DNA of 64,000 nt, from contig NZ_CP008852.1 of NCBI RefSeq assembly GCF_000725345.1, positions 4,332,001 through 4,396,000 on the forward strand, in the 5' to 3' direction. The stretch's first letter is position 1, and each line of letters opens with the position of its first letter. This DNA comes from Pelosinus sp. UFO1 (GTDB lineage Bacteria > Bacillota > Negativicutes > DSM-13327). Below, in pieces: positions 24,642 through 31,094 of this stretch. The translations under genes and the position numbers were made by a program. Below the pieces are notes generated by a model. The model was not told the origin of the DNA. It saw only the letters and a program-made list of their open reading frames with translations, and searched no databases.

Positions 24642-24684
24642 TTTATTCGTACCTCACTCTACACAAAGAAATCCTTCACTAATA

Positions 24685-24711
24685 GTATCGACAAAAATGG
24701 CCGGGACATTA
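24685..24711 (-). promoter_or_regulatory. Sigma-28-like promoter of flgM
   Basis: On the minus strand TAAT (24708-24711), a 15-bp spacer and GTCGATAC (24685-24692) repeat the layout seen before flagellin. The spacer lies within the terminator of the upstream yvyF gene, so termination and initiation share DNA. Confidence 0.5.
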
Positions 24712-24722
24712 ATCCCCGCCAT
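24697..24722 (-). terminator. Terminator of yvyF-like gene
   Basis: A 10-bp stem, ATGGCGGGGA paired with TCCCGGCCAT (one mismatch), with 6-nt loop, is followed on the minus strand by TTTTTGTC. It isolates the flgM operon from the upstream zinc-ribbon gene. Confidence 0.75.
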
Positions 24723-24747
24723 GAATTTTTTATTTTTTTTAGAATTA

Positions 24748-25140
24748 TTACTTATCCTTCGTATACATCCTCACACCACGTTGGGAATCGACTGAACGTT
24801 CATCTGTTTTCCAAACCTCTTTCACTTGTTTGGTAAAATCACTGCCACATTTTGAACATAAACGACCTTCGTAAATAGGAGCACCACACATATCGCAAGG
24901 GTAATTGACTAAGTTTTGGCCCTCAGCAAACAAGCGTCCACTTTTGAGCATACGCAATATGACTTTTTCCTTCACACCTGTTGCCTTATGTATTTCCTCA
25001 ACAGATGATTTGCCAAACTCTCGTAAATATTCACCAATCTTATGCTCATATATCTCTTCTTGTTTGTAGCATGCTGGACATAAACCACTAGGGTTTTCCA
25101 TGAATAATTTACCACACTCTGGACAATTTTTTACACCCAC
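24748..25140 (-). CDS. yvyF: YvyF-like flagellar-locus zinc-ribbon protein (TIGR03826 type)
   Basis: This 130-residue protein has an N-terminal zinc ribbon (CPECGKLF, CPACYKQE), a central helical segment resembling a winged helix (SSVEEIHKATGVKEKVILRMLKSGRL), and a second zinc ribbon (CDMCGAPIYEGRLCSKCG). Homologues lie just before flgM in many Firmicutes; YvyF of Bacillus affects flagellar gene expression. A GTG start with GGGGAG seven nt before it is used. The central part could bind DNA or protein. It has its own terminator. Confidence 0.88.
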   Translation of the reverse strand: MGVKNCPECGKLFMENPSGLCPACYKQEEIYEHKIGEYLREFGKSSVEEIHKATGVKEKVILRMLKSGRLFAEGQNLVNYPCDMCGAPIYEGRLCSKCGSDFTKQVKEVWKTDERSVDSQRGVRMYTKDK

Positions 25141-25383
25141 ACAAATCTCCCCCTATTTTAAACAAGCTATAGCGACAGTAGGATCTCACGAGTTTTTTAA
25201 TGATTCAATAAATATATTTTCTGTTTTCATTATAGCAATACTTTGCAATAATTCCTATCAAATCTTGACATACTCTTTTTAAAAATATACCTTTTTTATT
25301 TTTTTAGCAAGATTCTGTTGTTTTTTGGCAAAGCATAGCATAGAATATAGTTTGATATATTTTATATGGAAAGGCAGTTTGCC

Positions 25384-25986
25384 ATGGTTATGTTAACACT
25401 TATGCAAGGCCCTGAAATTTATTCTGGAGATTCGGAAACGATAGACAAGGTCATTGCCAACCTAATGCAGCTCATTCAACTGAAAAGTTCAAATCTATAC
25501 TTACACAGCCAACAGGTAGCAAACTACGCCGTTAGCGTTGCTGCCAAGATGCGTCTGCCTCGCGAGGAAATTGAACGTATTCGCTTGGCTGCTTTGCTGC
25601 ACGATATTGGGCATCTTACAGTTCCCAATGCCGTCTTAGCAAAAGTTCCCTATCTTTCCACCCGCGAAATGACCGTCTTTAAAAATCATTGCAATGCAGG
25701 CAGTTACATGCTAGAGAATATTGCGCAATGCCAAGAACATATTCCCTATATCCGTTACCACCACGAACGTTGGGACGGTAAAGGCTATCCCAAACGTTTA
25801 AAAGGGGTTAATATCCCTCTTGGTGCCCGTATTATTTCCGTTGTAAACTATTATGACCGCTTTATCAACCCTTGCACAGAACATTGGGAAAAAACGAAGG
25901 AAGAGGCTGTAAAAGAGCTCCAAAATATGTCAGGCACTGCCTTTGATCCTGACATTGTAAAGGCATTTATTGAATCTCTGGGGTAG
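25384..25986 (+). CDS. Short HD-GYP-type phosphodiesterase domain protein
   Basis: This is a stand-alone HD-GYP-like domain of about 200 residues, expected to cleave cyclic di-GMP or a related nucleotide. The metal motif is HDIGH (HDIGK is usual), followed by HHERWDGKGYP with the GYP triplet intact. There is no receiver or sensor domain; the first 30 residues are a short helical lead. The start is at ATG 25384 because GGAAAGG lies nine nt before it; the earlier ATG at 25366 has no site. It is the only plus-strand gene here and diverges from the flagellar cluster, so a part in choosing between motility and surface growth is plausible. Confidence 0.85.
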   Translation: MVMLTLMQGPEIYSGDSETIDKVIANLMQLIQLKSSNLYLHSQQVANYAVSVAAKMRLPREEIERIRLAALLHDIGHLTVPNAVLAKVPYLSTREMTVFKNHCNAGSYMLENIAQCQEHIPYIRYHHERWDGKGYPKRLKGVNIPLGARIISVVNYYDRFINPCTEHWEKTKEEAVKELQNMSGTAFDPDIVKAFIESLG

Positions 25987-25988
25987 AA

Positions 25989-26651
25989 TTATCTGGCTCC
26001 ACTTGCAATTGTTAAGGCGTAGACAGAAGCCGCCCCCGCTTTTTTCATCACCTTAGCGCATTCATCTAAGGTAATTCCCGTTGTAACGATGTCATCAACT
26101 AACAAAATATTCTGATTTTCAATCCTATCAGGGCGCGTTGTGATAAACGCGCCCTTTATGTTTTGCTTTCTATCTGTTGAAGTCAGTTCCCATTGGGGAA
26201 TTGTATGCTTTTCCCGAATTAATAAATCAGGCATCCAAAATAAGTTCTGCTCTTTGGACCAATCTTTAAAAATAAGCTCGGTCTGATTATATCCTCGTTC
26301 TTTTAGACGATCAGCGTGTAAGGGCACGGGCACTACATAGTCAATTTGAGAAAGATAATCTGTCAGCTTACAGCTTATAAGTAACCACTTAAGATGAATA
26401 ACATACTTTTTTTGCTGGCGAAATTTCATGTCATGAATGATTCGCTTCAGCCCCCCTGTATATTCACACACTGCCCTGCAGGCAGTCAGATACTTGAGAC
26501 GATGTTCTATTACATTAATGTCTCGTACTGACAGGATACCTGCTAAACATTGCTGACACCAGGCGCCATGTTCCTGGACTAGAGTCTTACAATAGGGGCA
26601 CTTGGGTGGATAGATGATATCCATAAAGGTACTCCAGTAGTTGCTGAACAC
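25989..26651 (-). CDS. comF: ComF-family phosphoribosyltransferase-like protein
   Basis: At 220 residues it matches ComFC: an N-terminal zinc site CPYCKTL / WCQQCLAG, then VVPVPLHADRLKERGYNQTEL and the phosphoribosyltransferase loop NILLVDDIVTTGITLDEC. ComFC takes part in uptake of single-stranded DNA during transformation, with an unknown mechanism; the family is also present in species not known to be transformable. No comFA helicase is adjacent; recD2 is upstream. A GTG start after GGAAGTGAGG is used. Confidence 0.93.
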   Translation of the reverse strand: MFSNYWSTFMDIIYPPKCPYCKTLVQEHGAWCQQCLAGILSVRDINVIEHRLKYLTACRAVCEYTGGLKRIIHDMKFRQQKKYVIHLKWLLISCKLTDYLSQIDYVVPVPLHADRLKERGYNQTELIFKDWSKEQNLFWMPDLLIREKHTIPQWELTSTDRKQNIKGAFITTRPDRIENQNILLVDDIVTTGITLDECAKVMKKAGAASVYALTIASGAR

Positions 26652-26718
26652 AACCTCACTTCCTTATTAATGAATACTGCCACATTATTCTATGAAATTG
26701 GGGGAAGAAAAAATATTT

Positions 26719-26829
26719 GAACCACAAAGACACAAAGGACACAAAGATTTTTCACAAAAAATTGTATTATAAATAATTTTTGTAGTCCCCTTTGTGTGCC
26801 ACGACAGTGGCATTGTGTCTTTGTGGTTC
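26719..26829. repeat. Dispersed inverted-repeat element, copy B (A-rich type)
   Basis: The left arm GAACCACAAAGACACAAAGG (26719-26738) is matched in inverse by the right end at 26789-26829, which also contains an extra small hairpin (GCCAC/GTGGC). It lies between recD2 and comF, 11 nt from the recD2 stop codon, and could serve as terminator. Confidence 0.85.
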
Positions 26830-26839
26830 GTTATTTTAG

Positions 26840-29008
26840 CTACAACTCTTCTCCACGCAGGCGTTCCGCGAGGAGGGAGTAGCGGCGTTTGGTACGATCG
26901 TTCATTAGGGCGGTGTTGAGGGCAGCTTTGCTGCCTAGGAGGATGACCCGTTCTTTGGCCCTTGTTACGGCTGTGTATAACAGATTCCTCTGTAGCATGA
27001 CATGGTGTCCCGAAATGAGTGGCATAATGACCACAGGGTATTCACTGCCTTGGCTCTTGTGTACACTCATGGCATAAGCAAGGTGCAGTTCCTCTAACTC
27101 GCCTCTTTCATAAATCACATCTTGCTCTGGATAACGAACGGCTACCCTGCCATTTTGAATACCTGTAATAAAACCAATATCCCCGTTATATACCCCTTTG
27201 GTATAATTATTTTTCATCTGCATAATCTTATCCCCTTCTCGGAGGACTTGATTGGCACCAGAAACAGAGGCTTTGCCATCACTTTCAGGATTCAAAGCCT
27301 GCTGAAGCAGCTTGTTCAAATTTTCTACACCACACACTAGCCTGTGCATAGGGGCCAACACTTGCACATCATAGGAAACATTAAAACCTTCCTTAGGAAG
27401 CACATCACGACATAGCTCTACAATAGACTGAGCTACCGCATCGCTATCATTAATTTCTTTAAACTGAAAATCATTACTGCTTTTAAAATCAGGCAACATC
27501 CCTCGGTTAATCTGATGGGCATTCATAACAATCATGCTTTCCCCTGCCTGGCGAAAAACTTCCGTTAAGCGTACGACTGGCACCGTTGTGGAGCGAATAA
27601 TATCCTTGAGTACAGACCCTGGTCCAACTGCTGGCAACTGGTCTACGTCACCAACTAAAATGACTCGACAACCGTCAGGTATCGCTTGAAGAAAATGATT
27701 CATCAAAGAAATATCCATCATAGAAACCTCATCAATGATGACAACTTCCGCATCTAAAGGGTCCTTTTCATTGCGCATAAATAAAGGTGCGCCTTCCGTC
27801 CCGCCAGTCGATTCTAGCAAGCGATGTACTGTCATGGCTTCTCGGTCCGTAGCCTCATTTAGCCGCTTTGCCGCTCGCCCAGTAGGTGCCCCTAAGAGCA
27901 ATTTAAAACCTTGATCTTCTAGTACATCCAGCATGCCCCTGACAACTGTGGTTTTCCCAGTGCCTGGCCCACCCGTTAACACCAATACACCATGAAGTAA
28001 GGAAGATAGAACCGCTTCCCTTTGGGCTTCAGCCAAGGTGATCCCTGACTGCTTTTCCCAGCGATCAACAATCGCCACCAAGTCTTCATCAGGTGCTTCT
28101 TTCGCCCTATCTTTCAAACGCAATAACCGTTCCGCTACTCTTTTTTCCGCATAATATAAGTGACGAGGATACACAAGAGTCATACCATGAAAATCTTCAA
28201 CACATAAACTATCATTTTGAATAAGCTGAGATACACGCCTAGCTACATTGATAGGCTCAATCAATAATAGCTTGGCGGCCTCCTGCACTAATATGTCCTC
28301 CGGTACACAACAATGCCCGCCTTGGGAAATCTGTAATAAAGCGAAGTCAATCCCCGCTGCAATCCGTTCCTCATGGTCCCGCTCTAACCCTAACGACATG
28401 GCAATCTGATCCGCAGTACGAAAGCCTATACCTTGTACTTCTTGGGCTAAACGGTAGGGATTTTCCTGTAATACGCTAATCGCCAAAAATCCATATTGAG
28501 CAAAAATTTTACCTGCGTAGGCCCCTGTTACTCCGTTCATTTCCAAAAATAGCATGACCTCATGCATTTCAGATTGCTGGGCATAGGCTTCGTGAATGGC
28601 CTCCGCTTTTTTCTTGCCAATTCCCTCTATTTCTTGCAACCGTTTCGGCTTCTCTTCAATAATTTTTAAGGTATCAAGGCCAAACTGCTTTACTAACCGT
28701 GCCGCCATGGCAGGACCAATGCCTTTAATGGCCCCCGAGGCCAAAAAGCGTTCAATACCCTTCACACTGGCAGGTGCTACTTTCTTGTAACTGGTGGCTT
28801 TAAATTGGCGGCCAAAACGGGCATGCTCCGCCCATTCCCCAGTTAGTTCTAATTGTTCACCAACCAAGGGCACCAGCATACTACCCACAACGGCTACCGC
28901 CCCATTTTCATTCGCTGGTTTTAGTTTGAAAACGACAAAGCCATTGTCAGTATTTTGAAATATGATATTTTCTACAGTACCTTCTAAATATTCCACGGCG
29001 TTCTCCAC
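26840..29008 (-). CDS. recD2: RecD2-type ATP-dependent DNA helicase
   Basis: RecD2 is a 5'-3' superfamily 1B helicase of 722 residues that works without RecBC. The N-terminal part has helix-hairpin-helix motifs (KGIGPAMAARLVKQFG, EIEGIGKKKAEAIHEAY), and the motor has Walker A LTGGPGTGKTTVV, Walker B VVIIDEVSMMD, and DVDQLPAVGPGSVL. LAYAMSVHKSQGSEYP near the end is motif V. The GTG start is the only one fitting the full N-terminal domain. It precedes comF, which supports a role in DNA repair or processing of incoming DNA. Confidence 0.96.
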   Translation of the reverse strand: MENAVEYLEGTVENIIFQNTDNGFVVFKLKPANENGAVAVVGSMLVPLVGEQLELTGEWAEHARFGRQFKATSYKKVAPASVKGIERFLASGAIKGIGPAMAARLVKQFGLDTLKIIEEKPKRLQEIEGIGKKKAEAIHEAYAQQSEMHEVMLFLEMNGVTGAYAGKIFAQYGFLAISVLQENPYRLAQEVQGIGFRTADQIAMSLGLERDHEERIAAGIDFALLQISQGGHCCVPEDILVQEAAKLLLIEPINVARRVSQLIQNDSLCVEDFHGMTLVYPRHLYYAEKRVAERLLRLKDRAKEAPDEDLVAIVDRWEKQSGITLAEAQREAVLSSLLHGVLVLTGGPGTGKTTVVRGMLDVLEDQGFKLLLGAPTGRAAKRLNEATDREAMTVHRLLESTGGTEGAPLFMRNEKDPLDAEVVIIDEVSMMDISLMNHFLQAIPDGCRVILVGDVDQLPAVGPGSVLKDIIRSTTVPVVRLTEVFRQAGESMIVMNAHQINRGMLPDFKSSNDFQFKEINDSDAVAQSIVELCRDVLPKEGFNVSYDVQVLAPMHRLVCGVENLNKLLQQALNPESDGKASVSGANQVLREGDKIMQMKNNYTKGVYNGDIGFITGIQNGRVAVRYPEQDVIYERGELEELHLAYAMSVHKSQGSEYPVVIMPLISGHHVMLQRNLLYTAVTRAKERVILLGSKAALNTALMNDRTKRRYSLLAERLRGEEL

Positions 29009-29126
29009 TCAATATAATATATCTTTTTTATTCGCAGGTTTCTGCTTAAATCCTGCTGGTAGCATGAAATAAGAACAATAATGACTAGACAGACAGAGCA
29101 TTTCGGTGTATCTTTAAAAGAAATGT

Positions 29127-29183
29127 AAACCATAGAGGTACAGAGGACACAGAGATTTTTACTAATTATGTGCCTTGTGGTTT
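29127..29183. repeat. Dispersed inverted-repeat element, copy C (short, degenerate)
   Basis: The left arm AAACCATAGAGGTACAGAGG is followed by GACACAGAGATTTTT and a short right end GCCTTGTGGTTT at 29172-29183. It is the least complete of the seven copies and lies directly in front of the TSCPD gene. Confidence 0.7.
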
Positions 29184-29210
29184 AAAATTATTTACAAAGG
29201 GGTTTTATCA

Positions 29211-29456
29211 ATGACTACTTACAATACATCGGGCATCTGTGCCAAAGAAATAAATTTTGACTTACAGGACGGAATTGTCCGCAATGTAAAATTTAATGGC
29301 GGCTGCCCTGGAAACCTCCAGGCTATTAGTTCCTTATTAGAAGGCATGCCAGCTGATGAAGTGGTAAAAAAACTCAAAGGTATCACCTGTGGACAAAAAA
29401 CAACCTCTTGCACCGATCAGTTAGCAACTGCTTTACTAGAACAAATGAAAAAATAG
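29211..29456 (+). CDS. TSCPD-domain protein (TIGR03905 type)
   Basis: This 81-residue protein begins MTTYNTSGICAKEINFDL and has NVKFNGGCPGNLQAISSLL and GITCGQKTTSCTDQLATAL, which is the TSCPD domain seen at the end of some ribonucleotide reductases and, as a stand-alone protein, in many anaerobic Firmicutes. Three or four conserved cysteines may bind a metal. AAAGGGG precedes the ATG at 29211; the earlier start would run through the repeat element. Function is unknown. Confidence 0.85.
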   Translation: MTTYNTSGICAKEINFDLQDGIVRNVKFNGGCPGNLQAISSLLEGMPADEVVKKLKGITCGQKTTSCTDQLATALLEQMKK

Positions 29457-29465
29457 GGGGGAACG

Positions 29466-29503
29466 ACACACCCCGCCAGTGGCCCCCCTCTCTAGAGGGG
29501 AAT
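29466..29503. repeat. Small dispersed repeat with CCCCTCTCTAGAGGGG core, copy 1
   Basis: The sequence ACACACCCCGCC followed by a short variable part and CCCCCCTCTCTAGAGGGG recurs almost unchanged at 29726-29764. The core is nearly self-complementary. Confidence 0.75.
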
Positions 29504-29518
29504 GGAGAAGATAATACT

Positions 29519-29557
29519 AAACCCGAGAATATCTAAATGATAGATACTCTCGGGTTT
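29519..29557. terminator. Terminator between the convergent TSCPD and YvrJ genes
   Basis: A 17-bp stem with a single mismatch (AAACCCGAGAATATCTA against TAGATACTCTCGGGTTT) and 5-nt loop stands between genes that converge. On the plus strand it ends in GGGTTTTAG. It can serve both genes. Confidence 0.85.
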
Positions 29558-29566
29558 TAGTTTGCC

Positions 29567-29710
29567 CTATAATTTTGTCGCTATGATTTTAGCCAAATCG
29601 TTAATACTACCAGTCAACTGCTCCAATTTCCCTTCGATGCGTACCAAAAGGTAAACGCTAATCACCGCAGGAAATCCATAGTTGGCTGCATATGTGAGGA
29701 TTTGCTCCAT
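29567..29710 (-). CDS. YvrJ family small protein
   Basis: This 47-residue frame starts MEQILTYAANYGFPAVISVY and has one hydrophobic segment (residues 5-22) followed by a charged helix (RIEGKLEQLTGSINDLAKI), the plan of the YvrJ family. AGGAGGCTAACTT precedes the ATG. It is too short for usual ORF cut-offs. YvrJ-type genes lie with DUF2922, DUF1659 and a sigma-70-like gene in many anaerobic Firmicutes, as here. A single-pass membrane or holin-like peptide is conceivable; there is no proven role. Confidence 0.85.
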   Translation of the reverse strand: MEQILTYAANYGFPAVISVYLLVRIEGKLEQLTGSINDLAKIIATKL

Positions 29711-29725
29711 AAGTTAGCCTCCTTT

Positions 29726-29764
29726 ACACACCCCGCCTGCGGTCCCCCCTCTCTAGAGGGGAAT
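29726..29764. repeat. Small dispersed repeat with CCCCTCTCTAGAGGGG core, copy 2
   Basis: Second copy of the element at 29466. It is followed by a partial inverted copy (AATTCCTTAGAGAGGGG, about 29775-29791), giving a hairpin after the DUF2922 gene. Confidence 0.7.
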
Positions 29765-29800
29765 TAGAAATTTAATTCCTTAGAGAGGGGTACCTTAACG

Positions 29801-30013
29801 CTAGGCCAATACTGCCGTATCTTTGCTAGTCATACGGGCCTCCACTACCTGAGCGAAATCACCCGTTTTACTAGTAAAAATATTCTTAGCGACAATGTCT
29901 TGCATAATCACCTTAACTTCTGCTAAAGTCAAATTTTCTTTGGGATCTGCAACATTCAAAGTCACTTCCTTACCGCTGGTATTGCGGAAAACCATCTCCA
30001 GGGTTTTTGCCAT
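29801..30013 (-). CDS. DUF2922 family protein
   Basis: This is a 70-residue protein with LEMVFRNTSGKEVTLNVADPK and LTLAEVKVIMQDIVAKNIF, typical of DUF2922. It appears to be one small alpha/beta domain. An AGGAGGTGAT ribosome binding site precedes it. It lies 41 nt after the DUF1659 gene. These small proteins always seem to travel together but have no known activity. Confidence 0.88.
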   Translation of the reverse strand: MAKTLEMVFRNTSGKEVTLNVADPKENLTLAEVKVIMQDIVAKNIFTSKTGDFAQVVEARMTSKDTAVLA

Positions 30014-30054
30014 CTTATATCACCTCCTTCTTACTTCAATTCAGTTTCAGCATA

Positions 30055-30279
30055 TTAGCCATTTACCAAGTAACAATCATCTTGTCGGCTAATGGTTACT
30101 ACCGCATGAGTTTGTAACCCAGCAATTCCTTGAGCCACGGCATACACATCCGCATCGCTTGCGCTAGCCTTTACGTTTTTGTAACTCCGCTGACGCTGAA
30201 CTACCTCTCCGTTCGCATTCAAACCATTTTCCACTGTGATAACCATTTTGCTTGTTTGTGGTACTTTATCGACTGCCAT
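30055..30279 (-). CDS. DUF1659 family protein
   Basis: The 74-residue protein MAVDKVPQTSKMVITVENG... has SYKNVKASASDADVYAVAQGIAGLQ and ends in a short beta strand, matching DUF1659. The start at MAVDKVP has GGGGGTGAG before it, provided by the end of the sigma-factor gene, so the two are translationally linked. Fold and size are close to the DUF2922 protein downstream. Confidence 0.88.
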   Translation of the reverse strand: MAVDKVPQTSKMVITVENGLNANGEVVQRQRSYKNVKASASDADVYAVAQGIAGLQTHAVVTISRQDDCYLVNG

Positions 30280-30284
30280 ATCTC

Positions 30285-30869
30285 TCACCCCCTTTCACTG
30301 GTATACATTCCAGCGCAGAGGGTTTTTAAACGCGCTACACCACGCTGCCGTAAATTAAATACAGCTTGTATTGTAATTCCGAGCTCCGCCGCTACATCCT
30401 TTAAGGTGCTGTGCCCTACAACTGTTTGCAATATTACTTGCCGCTGTTTGCCGGGCAAAGCTGCTACAGCAGTTATCAATTCCTGAGATAGCCACTCTAA
30501 TTCTACCTCCTGAGCCACATTGGCCTTATCCGGCAGCTGAGCAAAGGCATTTTGCTCCTCCTCCTCTGCTGCACCTTCTAAAAGAACTTCCTCTTGCCAA
30601 CGGCGACGCTCTTTTTTAAACAAATTCCAAATGGCAAATTTAACTTTACTATCCACATAACCAGCAAAATGAACACCACATGTTTCATCATAAGACTTCA
30701 CCGCCTGCACGACGGCTAACCAGCCTTGTGATGTTGCCTCCTCAACGATAGGACGCAAATGAGGCTTATTGGCATGCTTCTTCACCAATCCTGTGAAACG
30801 ACTGCATACTTCCTGAAAGGCATGCTCATCACCAGCTTGGGCTGTTTTAACTAGTTGACATAATTCCAT
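30285..30869 (-). CDS. Sigma-70 family RNA polymerase sigma factor (small, region 2 and 4 only)
   Basis: The 194-residue protein has sigma region 2 (SQGWLAVVQAVKSYDETCGVHF and YVDSKVKFAIWNLFKKERRRW) and region 4 with helix-turn-helix (TLKDVAAELGITIQAVFNLRQRG). An acidic linker separates them. The start is at MELCQL with AAGGTG seven nt before. That site lies in a near-perfect 22-bp palindrome (30871-30892), and an intrinsic terminator is 75 nt further upstream, so both transcription and translation may be controlled. The next three genes are DUF1659, DUF2922 and YvrJ proteins. Bacillus SigO is also next to a yvrJ gene. No anti-sigma gene is recognised unless one of the small proteins is it. 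Confidence 0.88.
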   Translation of the reverse strand: MELCQLVKTAQAGDEHAFQEVCSRFTGLVKKHANKPHLRPIVEEATSQGWLAVVQAVKSYDETCGVHFAGYVDSKVKFAIWNLFKKERRRWQEEVLLEGAAEEEEQNAFAQLPDKANVAQEVELEWLSQELITAVAALPGKQRQVILQTVVGHSTLKDVAAELGITIQAVFNLRQRGVARLKTLCAGMYTSERG

Positions 30870-30870
30870 T

Positions 30871-30892
30871 TTTCTCACCTTAAGGCGAGAAA
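30871..30892. promoter_or_regulatory. Palindrome covering the ribosome binding site of the sigma-factor gene
   Basis: TTTCTCACCTT is followed directly by AAGGCGAGAAA; the halves are complementary at 10 of 11 positions and a G-U pair saves the other in RNA. In mRNA the AAGGTG ribosome binding site would be paired within the stem. As DNA it is a plausible operator. A second palindrome, AACCGGTT, abuts it at 30891-30898. Confidence 0.55.
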
Positions 30893-30943
30893 CCGGTTCC
30901 TCTTAAATTAGCGCTTGCTTCACTCTACCAGGTTAATTTGGGC

Positions 30944-30988
30944 AAAACAAAAGCCGACCTATGTGTCTCTCGACACACAAGTCAGCCT
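30944..30988 (-). terminator. Intrinsic terminator upstream of the sigma-factor gene
   Basis: On the minus strand a 17-bp stem (AGGCTGACTTGTGTGTC with GACACATAGGTCGGCTT, four G-U pairs, GAGA tetraloop) is followed by TTTTGTTTT. It ends the ABC-F gene transcript, or attenuates readthrough into the sigma-factor gene. Confidence 0.8.
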
Positions 30989-31024
30989 AAAAAGATATAG
31001 GAAAGAAAGTAGTACGGTTTATTT

Positions 31025-31090
31025 AACCACAGAGGCGCAGAGAACACAGAGATTAATAAATCCCTCTGTGTTCTCTGCGCCTCTGTGGTT
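31025..31090. repeat. Dispersed inverted-repeat element, copy D (perfect 27-bp arms)
   Basis: Arms at 31025-31051 and 31064-31090 are perfect inverted copies over 27 bp; each has AACCACAGAGGCGCAGAG then AACACAGAG. The loop is 12 nt. It begins four bases past the ABC-F stop codon. This is the least decayed member of the family in the window. Confidence 0.95.
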
Positions 31091-31094
31091 AGTT

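Noticed and set aside
25265-25295. TTGACA as promoter for the HD-GYP gene
   Set aside because: TTGACA at 25265 has no good -10 at 16-18 bp; a TTGTTT-17-TAGAAT pair nearer to the gene is equally weak, so no promoter is listed.
30893-30900. GGAACC as ECF-type -35 box for autoregulation of the sigma gene
   Set aside because: There is no space for a -10 box and transcript start before the start codon.
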